A stretch of DNA of 6,605 nt from 66-474 sp036279975 (lineage in GTDB: Bacteria > Pseudomonadota > Gammaproteobacteria > Xanthomonadales > Rhodanobacteraceae): the NCBI GenBank assembly GCA_036279975.1, contig DASURP010000027.1:1-6605 (forward strand). The letters are read 5' to 3'. A program made the position numbers and the translations under genes. The notes under the pieces were generated by a model that saw only the letters and a program-made list of their open reading frames with translations, was not told the DNA's origin and searched no databases. Positions 5,631 through 6,605 of the stretch are shown here, one piece after another; position 1 is the first letter of the stretch; the number at the start of each line of letters is the position of its first letter.

Positions 5631-6605
5631 GAGGGCAAAGACCTTGCCAGCTCGCGCGTATCGGTGAACGAAACCTGCGGCCAGCGTTCCTGCACGAGTT
5701 GCAGGTTGACGCGGGTAGGCGCCAGATAGACCAGTCGTTCGGCTGCGTCAATGGCAAGGTGCATGGCGTTGCGTTCGCGGAACTCGGCCAGCTTTTCCGC
5801 GTCGTCGCAGTGCACCCAGCGCGCGGTCACGACGCTGACGTTTTCGAATGCGCAATCGACGTTGTATTCATCCTTCAGTCGGTAGGCCGCGACGTCGAAC
5901 TGCAGCACGCCGACCGCACCCAGGATCAAGTCGTTCGACATCAGTGGCCGGAAGAATTGCGTGGCACCTTCCTCGGAAAGTTGCGCGAGTCCGGCACGCA
6001 GCGCCTTCATCTTGAGCGGATCGCGCAGGTGCGCGCGGCGGAACAATTCCGGTGCGAAGTTCGGAACCCCCGTGAACACCAGCTTCTCGCCTTCGCTGAA
6101 GCTGTCGCCGATCGAGATGGTGCCGTGGTTGTGCAGACCGATCACGTCGCCGGGCCAGGCTTCTTCCGCGATCTCGCGTTCGGACGCCATGAAGGTCAGC
6201 GCGTTCGCCAGCTTCACTTCCTTGCCGGTACGTACCTGCAGCGCCTTCATGCCCGATGTGTAACGGCCCGAGCACACGCGCAGGAACGCCACGCGGTCAC
6301 GGTGCGCCGGGTCCATGTTGGCCTGGATCTTGAACACGAAGCCGGAGAGTTTTTCTTCTTCGGGCGACACCTCGCGCGTCGATGTCGCGCGCGGCTGCGG
6401 CGACGGCGCGTGCTCGACGAAGAAATCCAGCAGCGGCTGTACACCGAAATTGTTGATGCCCGACCCGAAGAACACCGGGGTCTGCGCGCCGGCAAGATAT
6501 TTTTCCAGTTCGAACGGGTGCGAGGCGCCTTGCACCAGTTCCAGTTCCTCGCGCAGCTCGGCCAGTGCATCCGCGCCGATGCGTCGTTCGAGTTCCGGGT
6601 CGTCG
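5627..6605 (-). CDS. prfC: Peptide chain release factor 3 (RF3), C-terminal part; 5' end outside the window
   Basis: Translational GTPase that removes RF1/RF2 from the ribosome after peptide release. The visible 325 residues are about 60% of the usual ~530. The frame stays open to the right edge, so the N-terminal G motifs are outside the window. What is seen begins at the end of the G domain (ELREELELVQGASHPFELEK, then TPVFFGSGINNFGVQPLLD), followed by domain II (IQANMDPAHRDRVAFLRVCSG, YTSGMKALQVRTGK, WPGDVIGLHNHGTISIGDSF) and domain III (LAQLSEEGATQFFRPL, LGAVGVLQFDVAAYRLKDEYNVDCAFE). These are RF3-specific rather than EF-G-like; NMDPAHRDR and AVGVLQFDV are diagnostic. The C-terminus ends TRELARSLPS, with the TAG stop inside a GTAGGAG repeat foot. 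It lies 104 bp upstream of adhC, same strand; adhC appears to have its own promoter, so the two need not share an operon. Confidence 0.97.
   Translation of the reverse strand, partial: DDPELERRIGADALAELREELELVQGASHPFELEKYLAGAQTPVFFGSGINNFGVQPLLDFFVEHAPSPQPRATSTREVSPEEEKLSGFVFKIQANMDPAHRDRVAFLRVCSGRYTSGMKALQVRTGKEVKLANALTFMASEREIAEEAWPGDVIGLHNHGTISIGDSFSEGEKLVFTGVPNFAPELFRRAHLRDPLKMKALRAGLAQLSEEGATQFFRPLMSNDLILGAVGVLQFDVAAYRLKDEYNVDCAFENVSVVTARWVHCDDAEKLAEFRERNAMHLAIDAAERLVYLAPTRVNLQLVQERWPQVSFTDTRELARSLPS

Overview
This is a GC-rich, densely coding stretch of bacterial chromosome. It holds a divergent reductase/regulator pair on the left and a run of four leftward (minus-strand) genes on the right. 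Protein content (class III alcohol dehydrogenase, S-formylglutathione hydrolase, RF3) and two kinds of dispersed repeat point to a gammaproteobacterium. One repeat type has a GTAGGAG foot plus a GCGCGC-TT-GCGCGC hairpin. The other is built on GTCATTCCGGGG/CCCGGAATCCA. Together they suggest Xanthomonadales (Xanthomonadaceae or Rhodanobacteraceae). The taxonomic placement is inference.

Layout. (1) 1-1093, minus: an Old Yellow Enzyme family alkene reductase, complete at its N-terminus and cut by the left edge within a few residues of its usual end. (2) 1094-1230: a divergent control region with two short palindromes. (3) 1231-2115, plus: a LysR-family regulator, probably controlling the reductase. 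(4) 2116-2292: a convergent gap with no clear terminator. (5) 2293-3249, minus: a glycerophosphodiester phosphodiesterase. (6) 3265-4179, minus: S-formylglutathione hydrolase. (7) 4180-4412: an intergenic space mostly filled by an inverted pair of about 50-nt hairpin repeats. (8) 4413-5522, minus: S-(hydroxymethyl)glutathione dehydrogenase. (9) 5523-5626: a promoter region containing a REP-like element. (10) 5627-6605, minus: the C-terminal part of peptide chain release factor 3, running off the right edge.

Function. The dehydrogenase and hydrolase form the glutathione-dependent formaldehyde detoxification pathway. Formaldehyde adds to glutathione spontaneously, the dehydrogenase oxidises the adduct to S-formylglutathione, and the hydrolase releases formate and glutathione. 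The phosphodiesterase follows 15 nt after the hydrolase and is probably co-transcribed. The reductase/LysR pair is a separate electrophile-response-type unit. All intact genes are ordinary members of well-known families, and I found no new enzyme system. The most interesting material is the repeats: they appear to supply a promoter spacer, one gene's stop codon and another gene's C-terminal tail, and they sit inside an operon.
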